Assembly (NCBI RefSeq): GCF_019097595.1
Contig: NC_080729.1
Coordinates: 2,597,417 to 2,661,416, forward strand
Reading direction: 5' to 3'
DNA from: Hemibagrus wyckioides
Lineage: Eukaryota > Chordata > Actinopteri > Siluriformes > Bagridae
DNA: 64,000 nucleotides
Shown here in pieces: positions 1-24,299 of the stretch (position 1 is the stretch's first letter; each line of letters starts with the position of its first letter). The notes under the pieces are model-generated. The model did no database searches and was not told the origin of the DNA. It saw nothing but the letters and a program-made list of their open reading frames with translations. The position numbers were made by a program, and so were the translations under genes.

Positions 1-1260
1 CATAAACAGCGAAATATTCATATAGTTTCGAGGGGCTAGAAAGTTTTCAAGCACTCATCCTCAAAACATCAGGACTAAAAGACGCAAAAAAAATATATTT
101 TCAAGGCGTTTATAGACTCATAACGTTACTATTTTGGGGAAAAAAATAAATAATAATGGGGGGCAATGGGAGAAACACTTTAAATGTAGAAGCAAGAAAG
201 TAAACAAGGCGCGACGTGTCTTTTCCCCAGAGCGTTCCGTTCGTTTCTAATCAAATCCTCCTTTTTTAATAATAGTTTATATCTTCCAAAAAAAAATCCG
301 TCGTAGAACTCGCTTAAAATCCCACCGTCCAAAACCGTTTGTCGAGTTGAGCTGCGTCAAAACACAAGCGAAGTATATTCCAGACTTCAACCACTCTGCT
401 CTCCGTTAGCTGTGTCCGAAATAGCTAAAACATTTCAAATGAAGTGCACTACGTACGCCGCCGTAGCTTTTATTTCGTACCCTAAGTAGTGTACTTAAAT
501 AGCGCGTGAACCTGGGTTTGACATGCGCCCAGCCTCTCCCCCTCGACACGAACTCGCGTTTTCGTCAAGGTCCAGATTGACAGTCAGTGAGACCAATCAG
601 AGCTAAGATGCAATTTTGATTGACGTATTCTTCATTCAATAGTCAATAAGATGTTTACCTTATAAAAGGTTTTCCGCCAATCAAACGCTTCCTGCCTTTG
701 TATCTGACCAATTAAATGCCTACATAGTTTTTATCCCCCCCTCGCTAAACGTTAGCAAACAGCTCACAAAACTAGCATATTAAATAGGTTTAAAACTAAA
801 AAATCTTTAGGTTTCAAAATGTTTAATTTTTTTATTTTACATAGTAATGCGTGTACGTATTCCGACAGCTAGAACAACTGCAAATAGTGGAATTAGAAAG
901 TAAAAAATATTTATAACGGGTTTGTTATTAACACAACGTGACAGGAGGTTAAGACGTGTATATGTTGGACGTCTGGTGTTTCAGTAACAGTTAAAGCGGG
1001 ATTTGACTACATTCACTACATTAAGGCCACATCCCAAATATCTCCCTGAACCCTACAGAACTGCACTACAAACCTGGTTTCTTTGTTTTTTTAAATAACG
1101 GCGTTTACACCCTATGTAGTGCACTAGGACGCCATTTTGACTTTATCAAGTGATGAACAGTGAAAATAGTGAAAATTTGTTGTTAGCGCCATCTATTGGT
1201 GAAAAAACATTATTTAACTGAACGAAATATTTGAAGAAAGAGGACAAAAAGTTATACATA
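1..1260. other. tmx3 upstream sequence, no gene seen
   Basis: No coding frame is supported. Parts at about 400-500 and 1015-1145 share the TAGTGCACTA-type wording (gtagtgcactaggacgcca) common in dispersed fish repeats. A related phrase recurs near 37680-37710. The block 480-560 is CpG-richer. Confidence 0.4.
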
Positions 1261-1263
<3 letters not shown>

Positions 1264-1310
<47 letters not shown>

Positions 1311-1490
1311 CCCCCCGTCTCTTTCTCTCTTCCCTTCTCACTCTCTGCCCCCCTCTCTGTCCCACCTCTCTCTCTTTCTCTTCCCCTCTCTCTGTCTCTT
1401 TCTCCCCCTTCCCCTTCTCTCTGTCTCTCTCTCTCTCTGTCTCTCTCTCTGTCTCTCTCTCTCTCTCACACACACACACTCACACACACT
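1264..1490. repeat. (CT)n simple repeat with (CA)n tail
   Basis: Imperfect CT/TC dinucleotide tract with CCCC and TTTC interruptions, ending in a (CA)n run at about 1467-1489. The frames through it (Arg/Glu-rich on the minus strand) are low-complexity artefacts. Confidence 0.95.
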
Positions 1491-1704
1491 GAACAAATAA
1501 ATAATTATTATTACACATTGTAAATAACCAACAATCAATTTATATGAATATAGTATATGTTATTAGGAATAAAAAAGAAAAAATATAACTAACTAATAAA
1601 TTAATAAACTTTCAATGATAATAATAATAATAAATATACAGACAAACAAAAAAATAAATGAGCATCCCAGCTTTTAAAGTGTCTCAAAGTATTTATGATA
1701 AAGT

Positions 1705-1731
1705 GCACACACACACACACACACACACACA
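1705..1731. repeat. (CA)n microsatellite
   Basis: Pure CA dinucleotide run about 140 bases upstream of the tmx3 start codon, so it probably lies in the promoter or 5' UTR. Confidence 0.95.
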
Positions 1732-1871
1732 GGCTTCCAGCAAGGCCTCATCCTCCCGGTCAGTCTCTAATCCCCCGGTATAATCTGGTCACTGGGTCAC
1801 TAGTGTGCTGCCCAATAATCCAGACGTCCACGTCTTCACTCCGTCTTTCTTCTTCTCCACATTTCATCATC

Positions 1872-14217
<12,346 letters not shown>

Positions 14218-14286
14218 CACCACCACAAACATGGCTCCTAGCCCTGGTCCTCGACTGCCATTACTTTAACTGTTTTTTTCTGCTCT

Positions 14287-14311
14287 AACACACACACACA
14301 CACACACACAT
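14287..14311. repeat. (CA)n microsatellite in the tmx3 3' UTR
   Basis: CA run about 70 bases after the stop codon, upstream of the candidate poly(A) signals. Confidence 0.9.
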
Positions 14312-14429
14312 TAACTCAAACTGACAAATTGCTCTCATTAACCATGTTAAAGCAGACAACTCTGCACTCTGCACTGCGTTATGAGAAAATTAATTAATCA
14401 TTCATGGAAACTCAGACGTTCCACTTATA

Positions 14430-14557
14430 AATAAACAAAAAATCTCACATAATTTATTATTCGTAATGCATTTTCTAGCACTGTTCTGACTAACAGCACG
14501 AATGCTAGGGTTCTCAGGGAAGTCTCAGTTTTTAATTCTAATGCTTGAAGGAATAAA
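14430..14557 (+). promoter_or_regulatory. tmx3: candidate polyadenylation signals of tmx3
   Basis: AATAAA hexamers occur at 14430-14435 and 14552-14557, 213 and 335 bases after the tmx3 stop codon. Either would give a normal short 3' UTR. Which one is used cannot be told from sequence. Confidence 0.45.
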
Positions 14558-15159
14558 ACATCGTGACTCTACGGGAAAACAATCGAGGAACGAAAGGTTG
14601 CTGCAGTGACCCAGAATCACTTCTATCCCTCTGTTGTTACAGCACAGACTGAAATGTTCTATTCCTCTAAAACACTGCAATTTGCCAAATGCTAGCATAT
14701 TTTATTTCAGAATGAAGCGTCATGCATTTTTTTAAATCCATTTTTAGTTGCATCTTAATGTCGTGGAGAAAAACCACAAAATGACTCGGTTCCTGTTCCG
14801 TCGTGCTTTTTTTTTTTTTTTTGGTCACAACTCTGGTTAATTTCCTAGCCACTTTAGAGGGTAACGTTATTATTTGTACTTTCTGATGTGGCTTGTAAAA
14901 AAACAGTGTATTATTATACTGTTTATAACGCACACAAATAGTATGTGTCGCAAACTACCGTATTATTACAGAGTGTACGAAACACACTGCAGTCTGAGGA
15001 GGATGGAAACACGTGAATTTAAAGCGCTTCAAATTTATTTCCGATTACTGATTTTTTTTTCTCTTAATATCTAATTCGATGGCATTCTGTTGCTGGTAAC
15101 AATGAAGAATTGTTCGTAAAGCCTGAAAACACACTCAGTAATACTGCTTTAATTTCTTT

Positions 15160-15565
15160 TCGGCTTTTCCCTTCAGGGGTCTCCACAGTGAATCATCTCT
15201 CTCCACCTATCCCTATCTTCTGCATCCTCAACACTTGCACCCACTAGCTTCATATCCTCATTTATTCCATCCATATACCTCCTCTTTGGCCTTCCTCTTT
15301 GCCTCCTGCCTGGCAGCTCCATGTCCAACATTCTCCTACCAATATACTCACTCTCCCTCCTCTGAACATGTCCAAACCATCTTAATCTCTCCTCCTTAAC
15401 TTTGTCCCTCAAACGTCCAACATGAGCTGTCCCTCTGATGTACTTGTTCCTAATCCTGTCCAACCGTGTCACTCCCAAAGAGAACCTCAACATCTTCAGG
15501 TCTGCTACCTCCAGCTCTGACTCCCGTCTCTTCCTCAGTGACACTGCCTCTAAACCGTACCGCAT
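15160..15565 (-). mobile_element. RTE-type (Rex3-like) LINE 3' end
   Basis: The minus-strand frame 15173-15565 (130 codons) matches the C-terminal end of an RTE-clade reverse transcriptase: GVTRLDRIRNKYIRGTAHV, RLRWFGHVQRRE, GRRQRGRPKRRYMDGI. It is followed by the short RTE-like 3' end (ggggtctccacagtgaatca in plus orientation). 5'-truncated, as usual for dead LINE copies. It lies between tmx3 and dsel. Confidence 0.8.
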
Positions 15566-16059
15566 TTCATTTCTTTGGCTTCTTTAATTTCGTGCAATCC
15601 CTTGCACTCAGCTTAGTAATGTACAATTTATAGTGAAATGATCTTTTTTGTCAATCTGTGTGTCAAGTCAACTTTAAATGACCTTTAGATTTTATTCAAA
15701 AATATTGATTATTACATTGATTGGCTATTAGCTACTGTGATAAATAAACAAGCAAGTGCATCAATAAATAACCAAAAAAAAAACCTTCCTTGTCCTGGAT
15801 ATGAATAAAAATGCTGCTGCAATTTTGTGTGATGTTATTTATAATTATTAAAATATAAGAATAAAAAAATCGATCAGGAATAGTATAGGTCAAGAGGACT
15901 TGTGTTTTGCATTTCCGGTATCCACGCGCCACCTATTGACAGGAAATTAGCTGCACAGTTTGGAGAAAGAATCCATATCGGGAGAAGGAATTGATATTAA
16001 AAATGGCAAGAAACTAAACAAACGATTTTATTTGATAAAAAGCTGTTTTTTTCCGGAAT

Positions 16060-16345
16060 CGCGCCTTTAATAATAGATGCATTGTACTACAGTTAGGCTG
16101 TACGTAACTTCCGGATATCGCTCGGCATAACTCGCCATCGTTCGTCTTTTCTGCTGTCAGGGCGCATATTGAGCGAGTTTGCCCTTGTTTTGTCGCCTGA
16201 GGCTGATAATCGTGTCCTGGCACGTTACGAGTGTAAAATGCGGCTCAGGAAATCGAGGTAAAGAGATTTGTCTCGGCTTGTTTTTACGCAGAAATAAAGG
16301 GACTTGTTGCCGCGCATGCGCAGAACCGACATCTGATGTGATCAG
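16060..16345 (+). promoter_or_regulatory. dsel: candidate dsel promoter with NRF1- and ETS-like sites
   Basis: GC-richer, CpG-containing sequence just before the inferred 5' UTR. It has a palindromic NRF1-type core (GCGCATGCGC) around 16313-16322, an ETS-type TTCCGG near 16110 and a CCGGAA near 16053. No TATA box is evident. This fits a CpG-type housekeeping promoter. A (GA)n run at 16341-16362 follows it. Confidence 0.4.
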
Positions 16346-16842
16346 AGAGAGAGAGAGAGAGAGCTGTGTTAGGCAACAGAGCCGTGGACGCAAAACAGCA
16401 ACGTGAAATCTCTCAGAAGGAACTTTACCGGCGTCTATTTATCCTTTGCACGGGAAATAACAAGGTTTTGATGGACTCCATGGAGGCAAGGTGTGGAAGA
16501 GATTGCCAAATGAAAGTGAAAGACTTGTGGTGTCAGACGAAAAGGATTCAACAAGAGAGATAGGCAAAGAACATGGGGATGTTTAGTCATGGATGATGCA
16601 TGTATTGCAGAAGCTCTCTTCTCAGAAACAATGTTCAGGACTGTGTCATGATTTCATTATCTGCGATGAAGGAAATCTTCATAAACCTCGTGGTTCGGTG
16701 GCGGTCTACCTAGACATGTCGTCTTTTGACCACAAAAAACTTTTTCCTCCTTCAGAAAAACGGAATGCATCAAGAACTTGGCAAGAACCCAGACACTCCA
16801 TGTGAAATTCCACATGATTCATTTCTCAGAACCGCTGTAGAC

Positions 16843-16949
16843 GTGAGTAGAATTTAGAAGCACGTTTTTTTTTTGTTAAGGAGGAGAGTTTTTCAAAGAG
16901 AAAGAAAGAAAGAAAGAAAGAAAAAAAACAAACACATCTGTCTTTTAGA
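16843..16949 (+). other. dsel: probable 5' UTR intron of dsel
   Basis: A good donor (AC/GTGAGT) at 16843 and an acceptor (TCTTTTAG) ending at 16949 would remove 107 bases and place the dsel ATG three bases into the coding exon. The intron contains an (AAAG)n run at about 16900-16925. The upstream exon would cover roughly 16340-16842 and holds several short upstream ORFs. Non-coding first exons upstream of a single coding exon are known for DSEL; the exact boundaries are inferred. Confidence 0.5.
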
Positions 16950-16951
16950 TC

Positions 16952-19900
16952 ATGGCCGTATGCATAGTGAAGTCTGCGCTTCTGCTGTGTCTTGTGAATC
17001 TGGGATTTTCCTTCTCTGGGATATTTGACCCTTCAGGCAAATATGGCACAGTCAGCGAGCACGACGAGCGAGCGGATTTCCATACGGGCACCAACGCCAC
17101 CACAGAGCGAGGGTTTCACATGCCATCAAACGTCCACCCCAACCTTTATTTCGACCTCACAGAAGTGCGAAGGCTAAAAAAGAAAGCTGCCAGTACACAT
17201 GGACACATATTTAAAGTCATACGGAATGCCGTGATGACCATGCTGGAAAGCCCGACGCTCTACCTGCCACCCATGAACCATGAGGAATTTGCAAAGAAAT
17301 GGAACGAGATTTACGGTAACAACCTTCCACCGCTCGCGCTGTACTGTCTACTCCAACCTGAAGACAGTGCCGTGTTCCAGTTTTTAATTAAGTACATGGA
17401 TCGTATGGCTGATTATCCCAATTGGATGGTGACTAGCGCTCCAAATGATGAAGTTCCAATATCCCATTCCCTTACTGGCTTTGCTACAGCTTATGACTTT
17501 ATCTACACCTATCTGGACACTCAGCGAAAAGTTCGGTACCTTAAAAAGATACGTGCCGTCACGGCGGAACTTTATGAACTGTCCAAACATAGAGGCTGGG
17601 GCCGTCAGTTTCTACAAAACCACCAGACTACAAACATACTAGCCATCCTTACGGGAGCTATTGTAACCGGTGTCCACAAAGACCGTGAGACAATGATGTG
17701 GAAGCAGGTAGCAGTGAACTACATGGAAAAGACCATGTTCCTCTTGAACCACATCGTCGACGGTTCCCTGGATGAAGGCGTGGCATACGGAAGCTACACG
17801 GCCAAATCCATCACTCAATACGTCTTCTTAGCGTCACGTCATTTTGAAATTGACAACAAGAATAACAACTGGCTGAGAGCTCACTTCATGTTCTACTATG
17901 CCACCGTGCTCCCTGGCTTTCAAAGAACTGTAGGCATCGCAGATTCCAACTACAACTGGTTCTATGGGCCGGAGAGTCAGCTAGTGTTCCTGGATGCGTT
18001 CGTGCTCAGGAACGGCTCTGGAAACTGGCTGGCGCTGCAGATCAGGAAGTCCCGGCCCAAGGACGGACCCATGATGCCGTCTGTGGCGCAGCGCTGGGCT
18101 ACTTTACACACCGAGTTTATCTGGTATGACGCTGAGCTCACTCCTCAGCCACCGCCTGATTTTGGGAAGCCGGACATGCATGTTTTTTCAAACTGGGGTG
18201 TAGTGACCTACGGTGCAGGGTTACCCTCGGGGCAGGACAATACTTTTGTGTCTTTTAAATCTGGAAAGTTAGGTGGACGAGCAGTGTACGACATTGTTCA
18301 TGCTAAGCCTTATTCCTGGATCGACGGCTGGACTAACTTCAACCCGGGTCACGAGCACCCGGATCAAAACTCATTCACTTTTGCGCCAAACGGACAAGTG
18401 TTTGTCTCCGAAGCTTTGTACGGACCAAAATACAGCTATCTTAACAATGTTCTGGTATTTGCACCTTCCCCGACTAGCCAGTGCAACGCACCATGGGAGG
18501 GGCAGCTAGGGGAATGTTCCAAATGGCTAAAATGGGGAGAAAAGGAAGTAGGAGACAGTGCTGGTGAGGTGATCGCCGCATCCTCACACCAGGACACTAT
18601 GTTTGTTAGCGGTGAAGCCTCGTCAGCTTATTCGTCTGCTATGATGCTGAAGAGTGTTTATCGAGCCCTGATTCTGCTCAACTCCCAAACTTTATTAGTG
18701 TTAGATCACATTGAAAAGCACGAAAAGTCTCCTCTGACGTCATTTAGTGCCTTTTTCCACAATCTCGACATCGACCTGAGATACGTTCCCCACAGGTCTT
18801 TGAATAAGTACAGTGGAGCTCTGATGGACGTATGGGACGCTCATTATGAAATGTTTTGGTTTGACAATCAGGGAGTCAGTCCCGTCGGCAGGATACAAGA
18901 AGTAGAACAGGTCGCAGAGTTCAAAAAGAGATGGACACAGTTCATAAACGTTACTTTTCCCATGGAAGGCGTATTCAGCAGGGTGGCTTACCTAATGCAT
19001 GGCCCTTTTGTCAAAGTATCGGACTGCAGGTTCGTTGACAATAGCAAAAACGGAGTGAAACTGTCAGTTACCCTTAATGACACTGAGACAACAGTATCCA
19101 TAGCAACAAACTACAAAGATATCGGTGCCAGACACAGCTACTTAGGCTTTGCAGGGTTCGCCAAAGCAGAAAATAAACACAGGATCATTCATTTTGGTCA
19201 GGGAGTTCAGATTTTACCCAGCCAAGTGAAAAAAGACTCTACCTTTAACTTTGGTTTCATGATCAACGTTGTTGCAGTGTGGTTTCTGTGTTTTGCCATC
19301 GCAGTTTTGACCATAAAAAGAAAGTTTAACATTTCTTCACGTAAACTTATTCGCTGCACCGTCATTTCAGTGCTGCTTTTCTGGGTGCTGGAACTCTTAG
19401 TGACGTCACATCGCTGTCAGGAGGTGCTGTGCGGCATCATGTGGAGGGACCTCCGTGTCTCTGAGGAAGCGGTCACTCGATCCACGTTCCCTCTCGATCG
19501 CACCCCGGACACCCTTCCGTTCATAATCGTCACCTCCCTTCCCGGCTCCGGAGCCGAGATCCTTCAACCCCTTTTTGACAACAGTTCCGACTTTGTGTAT
19601 CTCAGCATTCCCTCCATGTACCTCCGCATTCCCGAGACCAGCTTTGCACCCGATTCTTTCGCGGACGCTTGCGAGTGGTCCAGAGCGGATGCTCAAAATG
19701 GAAAGTTTCGAGCCATTCAAGGATGGTTCCATTCCATGGTCCATAGCATCAAACTGCACCTGCAGAACATTCAGATCTACAAGAGCAGTATCGAGGCGGG
19801 AAAAAAGTCCAGCGCTCAGGGAACGAGGAAGAGACGGAAGCTCCTGATGGAGGCCAACGAGATCGGAGACAGGAGGTCTACCTCCAGGGAGGTGGAGTAC

Positions 19901-20587
19901 ATCAAGGAGTTAAGGCAACACTTGTCGAACTTTCCGAACGCCTGCCCGGTGCTGAACCTTCGCAGCGGGAGCTGGTCCTTAAAACTCCCATTTGTTCAAG
20001 AGGTCATCGGGCGATCTTTAAGATCGGTTCAAATAGTGCGTGACCCCCGGGCGTGGATCTATCTCATGCTCTATAACAGCAAACCGAGCCTTTACGCCAG
20101 CAAAAACATCAGAAAACACTTGCTGAACATTCTGAACCAGGGTAGCGACAGGGCTGGACAGACCTGTACACAGTTCCATGCTGCATTTCAGCCTCTGCGA
20201 GAGATCCTTGCTCAGCCAGATGCTAACCCTGTGCTCTTGCTAGCTCATCTCTGGCTCGCTCACACTTCTGCCAGCATCCAAGCGAGCATGGACTTACCCT
20301 CACACACCTACCTTCAGGTGAAATTTGAGGACATCGTGAACTTTCCTGAGGAAACCGCAGAAAAGATACACAGGTTTATCGGCGTGCCCGTCTCCCCGGC
20401 CGCTATAAACCAGCTCGCGTTCGCTACATCCACAAATCTGTATCATCTCGTCTACGAAGGGGATATATCACCTGCTAAAATTAACGCGTGGAAAGAAAAT
20501 ATGGCTCCTGATCAGATTAGACTTATAGAACACGTGTGTGGGACTGTCATGGACACACTCGAGTATAACAGATATGTGTTTGTATGA
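16952..20587 (+). CDS. dsel: Dermatan sulfate epimerase-like protein (DSEL, chondroitin-glucuronate C5-epimerase 2)
   Basis: An intronless 1211-codon ORF, matching human DSEL in length (1212 aa, one coding exon) and along the whole protein. Family role: in the Golgi, converts D-glucuronate to L-iduronate in chondroitin chains to make dermatan sulfate. Signal peptide about 1-20. The epimerase domain (about 60-750) keeps blocks typical of [18 protein letters not shown] at 125, NHQTTN with H224, [13 protein letters not shown] with Y279/Y282, [19 protein letters not shown] at 330, [13 protein letters not shown] with H467/H469, and SEALYGPKY. By spacing these match the DSE catalytic His/Tyr set. 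Two membrane spans lie at about 768-788 and 800-817. The C-terminal sulfotransferase-like domain keeps a 5'-PAPS loop ([10 protein letters not shown], 862-871) and a 3' motif (VRDPRAW, 1029-1035). Candidate N-glycosylation sites: N48, N354, N666, N709, N877. The start is the first in-frame ATG, just after a splice acceptor (TTTTAG). It lies downstream of tmx3 on the same strand, as in human. Confidence 0.97.
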   Translation: MAVCIVKSALLLCLVNLGFSFSGIFDPSGKYGTVSEHDERADFHTGTNATTERGFHMPSNVHPNLYFDLTEVRRLKKKAASTHGHIFKVIRNAVMTMLESPTLYLPPMNHEEFAKKWNEIYGNNLPPLALYCLLQPEDSAVFQFLIKYMDRMADYPNWMVTSAPNDEVPISHSLTGFATAYDFIYTYLDTQRKVRYLKKIRAVTAELYELSKHRGWGRQFLQNHQTTNILAILTGAIVTGVHKDRETMMWKQVAVNYMEKTMFLLNHIVDGSLDEGVAYGSYTAKSITQYVFLASRHFEIDNKNNNWLRAHFMFYYATVLPGFQRTVGIADSNYNWFYGPESQLVFLDAFVLRNGSGNWLALQIRKSRPKDGPMMPSVAQRWATLHTEFIWYDAELTPQPPPDFGKPDMHVFSNWGVVTYGAGLPSGQDNTFVSFKSGKLGGRAVYDIVHAKPYSWIDGWTNFNPGHEHPDQNSFTFAPNGQVFVSEALYGPKYSYLNNVLVFAPSPTSQCNAPWEGQLGECSKWLKWGEKEVGDSAGEVIAASSHQDTMFVSGEASSAYSSAMMLKSVYRALILLNSQTLLVLDHIEKHEKSPLTSFSAFFHNLDIDLRYVPHRSLNKYSGALMDVWDAHYEMFWFDNQGVSPVGRIQEVEQVAEFKKRWTQFINVTFPMEGVFSRVAYLMHGPFVKVSDCRFVDNSKNGVKLSVTLNDTETTVSIATNYKDIGARHSYLGFAGFAKAENKHRIIHFGQGVQILPSQVKKDSTFNFGFMINVVAVWFLCFAIAVLTIKRKFNISSRKLIRCTVISVLLFWVLELLVTSHRCQEVLCGIMWRDLRVSEEAVTRSTFPLDRTPDTLPFIIVTSLPGSGAEILQPLFDNSSDFVYLSIPSMYLRIPETSFAPDSFADACEWSRADAQNGKFRAIQGWFHSMVHSIKLHLQNIQIYKSSIEAGKKSSAQGTRKRRKLLMEANEIGDRRSTSREVEYIKELRQHLSNFPNACPVLNLRSGSWSLKLPFVQEVIGRSLRSVQIVRDPRAWIYLMLYNSKPSLYASKNIRKHLLNILNQGSDRAGQTCTQFHAAFQPLREILAQPDANPVLLLAHLWLAHTSASIQASMDLPSHTYLQVKFEDIVNFPEETAEKIHRFIGVPVSPAAINQLAFATSTNLYHLVYEGDISPAKINAWKENMAPDQIRLIEHVCGTVMDTLEYNRYVFV

Positions 20588-20593
20588 AATAAA
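20588..20593 (+). promoter_or_regulatory. dsel: AATAAA immediately after the dsel stop codon
   Basis: An AATAAA hexamer starts on the base after the TGA stop (20585-20587). Used as a poly(A) signal, it would give a 3' UTR of only about 20-40 bases. No other AATAAA is obvious in the next 400 bases, though an ATTAAA occurs near 20763. Confidence 0.35.
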
Positions 20594-20639
20594 TGGAATT
20601 GTTATTTGTATAAATGCAGAATTGTTTCTATAAAATGGA

Positions 20640-21050
20640 TGTTTAAGAAAAAGTGTTTATCCTTTTTGGCATTTTTGTGCAAATAAGATTAATTTCGCAA
20701 ACTGTTTTCCATTCACTAATATAAATAAGCGTAGCAGTAGGAGCTTTGACCCCCCACTGGAGATTAAAAACAAACTTTTTAGCAGGTCAAGTGAGGACAA
20801 AAGTTCTGTACCAGGAAATACTGTGCGAAAAAACCCTTTTGTTGCTTCATCACTCCGTTTATGAGAAATCTCTTATTGAGTTTCCTTAGGATAGTAATTC
20901 AGGCACAATTGTTTTAAGATTAAATTTCTTGTTCAGGACAAAGTTTTAAAATGCAGAAAGATATTTTAAGAATTTAGAGAGGAAAAAGCCGAGTTTTGGA
21001 CATATCCGAACAGCGATGAGACTTTTTCACTTACAACAATCTCTCACTGC
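20640..21050. other. sequence downstream of dsel, no gene seen
   Basis: Non-repetitive DNA that probably includes dsel 3' UTR if the poly(A) site is distal. No ORF or structural RNA was recognised. Confidence 0.4.
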
Positions 21051-21059
21051 TCTCGTCTC

Positions 21060-21075
21060 AGTCATCTTCTTAGCC

Positions 21076-21129
<54 letters not shown>

Positions 21130-21182
21130 TTTATTCATTGATTGATACAGTGATGGAAATCAAAACCTAGCCTTATCATAAC

Positions 21183-21218
<36 letters not shown>

Positions 21219-21344
21219 CTAGATATTATTACCTTGATATTAGCAGGTTGTTTTAGTTATTAGCCTATTTAACTGGTTACTTCAATCTCAAAAATGAACA
21301 AAATAAAAAAAGTGAACAGGAATAATAATAAAAAAAATGATAAT

Positions 21345-21385
<41 letters not shown>

Positions 21386-21940
21386 CAGGAACAAAAACCT
21401 TTGTGGTTAAGATAGAACTTTATTATTACTGAAGGAAATTCTTTTGCCAGAGACTGCTTTAGATTACAAGAAACACAAACATAAATGAAATATAAATGAA
21501 AAATAAGTACAAATGTATTTGAAAATATAAATAAAATATCAAATATAGATGAAAAATAAATAAAATGTTCTATATAGATTTAAAGTACAAAAATGGGGCT
21601 AGGGAACTAAAACATATTTTATGTTACATAACATATTTAAAACATATTTTATACAGATAATATAATATTGCACAATAATAAACCACAAAATATGATCATA
21701 CACAGGAAAATCATGAGCTTAATTTATATTTTTTATTTTATGTTTTTATATTTATTCATTTATTAATTTTATTATCTTTACTATGGGTATCATCACATCA
21801 GACTTCACAATATAATAATAATATTAATAATAATAATATTTAACTATAATAAATAAATAAAAAAATAATTATAATAATATTTAATTATAATAAATAATAA
21901 TAAATAAATAAAATAATAATAATATGAGGCAAGTGCTTCA
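21060..21940. repeat. AT-rich block with (ATT)n runs; first copy of a segmental duplication
   Basis: Includes (ATT)n at about 21078-21127 and 21183-21218 and (AAT)n at about 21347-21380. The text between them (gatacagtgatggaaatcaa, aaatgaacaaaataa, taataaaccacaaaatatga, ttttattatctttac) recurs in the same order at 25755-26440. Confidence 0.75.
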
Positions 21941-22019
21941 GACTTTATCTCACTGTTCTCGTCACACTGTTCTACTTCTCTATAGCTGTATTTTTCTAAC
22001 ATAAGCTGTAACATGACTC

Positions 22020-23120
22020 CAGAATCAGACAGCCTCCAGGAGTCGATTTAAATTCCTCCTGACGGCGAGAACGAGGCCTCGCACCCATCACTGTCATCAC
22101 ATCAATCTGCTGCTACGCATGCTCTGTATCGATCCTGACAGGTTGTAGCGAGACGGCTAGTTATTAGCATCAGCTGGCTTGTGTCACAGTTATTATCATG
22201 CTGGCTGATTAACAGAGATTAGTAATAAAGCTCCTGCATCATCAGTATCATTATTAAAACACTTCACGTCATGTTATAAGCCAGTAATCAGTTGTATGGT
22301 GGTGTTGTGGTGAAGCAGAGCTCCAGTTTACATCAAGGTGATTATTTTCCTCTAACAGCACACTCAAAAAAGGTAATGTAACACACACTTATGAAAAGGT
22401 AAGAGTGTACACTTGTGAAATGATTTAAAAATGCAAACTAAATGACTTTTAACTCAATGCCACCATTTGTCCTCATTGTGCCATTATTATTTTTTCTTGA
22501 TAATCGACCTAACATAATGTTTTTTGTTGTCAGTCGAGGTAATGTAATGTTCGTTGAGGTTAAAAGAAAGCTAGCTCATTACCGTTCACGATTAGCATGG
22601 TGGACTTTACTGTGGGTAATGATGTTAGCAGCTAAATTCCGTAGCATAATGAGTTTACTTGTTTAATTAACCAATATGTCCACATATGTGTTTTGGTTGT
22701 TTTGCTAATAACAGGGCAGTCATCAGATTAGCATTAACTGTTGCACACGTGGCATAAATAAATCTTGCACACTCAGCTCAACAGGAGAGGAAGAGCCCTC
22801 GCACAAGTGATTCTGCTTGTTATGAAAGGCAGAACTTTAATAAAAAAAAAGGGACGGATTGTTCTGAAATAACACAGTACTTAAAGTTCTCCAGCTGTAA
22901 AGCCAAAATATGAGATCCATAATGATTTAAGGAAAGAGGAAATGAAAGTTTTACAGGACTTGATATAAGGAAACATACAAAAAGAAAAACAACACACAGA
23001 GGCTGAACTATATACAAAAATATAATAAGCTGAACAGAAATATAGTAGCTATAATTAGAATAGTCAACAAATATATGAATATACTATTTGTTAGTGCATA
23101 CTAGTTATGTGGCTGTTACA
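22020..23120. other. intergenic, no gene seen
   Basis: Mixed-composition DNA without repeats that I can name or any supported ORF. The frames at 22442-22666 and 22820-23017 show no family resemblance. Confidence 0.4.
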
Positions 23121-23123
23121 GTA

Positions 23124-23400
23124 TGCACCAATCAGGCATAACATTATGACCACCTGCCTAATATTATGTTGGTCCCCCTTTTGCTGCCAAAACAGCATTG
23201 ACTTGTCGTGCACTGTGTATTCTGACCCCTTTCTATCAGAACCAGCATTAACTTCTTCAGCAGTTTGAGCAACAGTAGCTTGTCTGTTGGATCGGATCAC
23301 ACGGGCCAGCCTTCTCTCCCCACATGCATCAGTGAGCCTTGACCACCCGTGACCCTGTCGCCGGTTCACCACTGTTCCTTCCTTGGATCACTTTTGATAG
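23124..23400 (-). mobile_element. truncated Tc1-like element, family 1
   Basis: Starts with the family-1 terminus (caccaatcaggcataacatt) and carries the same transposase N-terminal segment on the minus strand (GRRQ and [22 protein letters not shown]). It stops abruptly at about 23400, inside the helix-turn-helix coding region, where family-2 sequence begins. Confidence 0.8.
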
Positions 23401-23918
23401 GAGACTGCAAGCCAGGCCAAAACTGGGACATCTGCCTTACCTGCACATGAATTGTCCCGCCCCAAATCTTCTGGGAAGGATTTCCATGTGGAATTGGCAA
23501 TGTATTTATGGGAATTTTTAACCATTCCTCTCTAAAAGTGCATTTGTGAGGTCAGACACCGATGTTGTAATGATGAGAAGGCCTGGCTCACAGTCTCTGC
23601 TATAATTCATCCCAAAGGTGTTTTATGGGGTTGAGGTCAGGATTCTGTGCAGGTCAGTCAAGTTCCTCCACACCAAACTCACTCATCCATGTCTTTATGG
23701 ACCTTGCTTTGGTCACTGGTGTGCAGTCATGTTGGAACAGGAAGGGGTCATCCCCAAACTGTTCCCACAAAGAGCATGAAATTGTCCAAAATGTCTTGGT
23801 ATGAAGCTGAAGCATTAAGAGTTCCTTTCACTGGAACTAAGGGGCCGAGCCCAACCCCTGAAAAACAACACCTGAACTCAATGACTTTGGGTGTTCCAAT
23901 AGTTTTGGCAATATAGTG
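23401..23918 (-). mobile_element. Tc1-like element, family 2, minus orientation
   Basis: Reverse-complement copy of the element seen at 12191-12730, ending with the terminus ttggcaatatagtg followed by TA. Its other end is fused directly to the family-1 fragment without its own terminus. The coding remnant is degraded. Confidence 0.8.
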
Positions 23919-24299
23919 TAAATTAAGTAAAACTAAACATGAAGAAAAGGTTAATTCAACATCAATAAATTGTGTTTAACCCAGGTAAAGTAAATAAAGT
24001 TTGAAGGAACCCTTGCAAGTAAGTATAACAGAGACTAAAAAAAAAAGTATTACCGAAAATTTGGCCGAAAATAAGGCATTTATTAACCTTATTAAATAAC
24101 ATGAAGCAATTCCCTGCAAATAAATAATCACTGTTACTATGGAAACGAGTGCACTAACATAGCTAACTCTCAAACCCTGGTCTGAGAAAAGGACACTAGC
24201 CGCGTGGTCAGCAAACCTATCTAATCTACTTAAGGGTTTATTTCAACAAATTGCTGCACTTTCACTTAAAACTATTTGTGTAAGTAAAAAACCATCGGC

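Noticed and set aside
16179..16805. Short ORFs upstream of dsel
   Set aside because: They fall in the inferred dsel promoter and 5' UTR and resemble ordinary upstream ORFs, not a separate gene.
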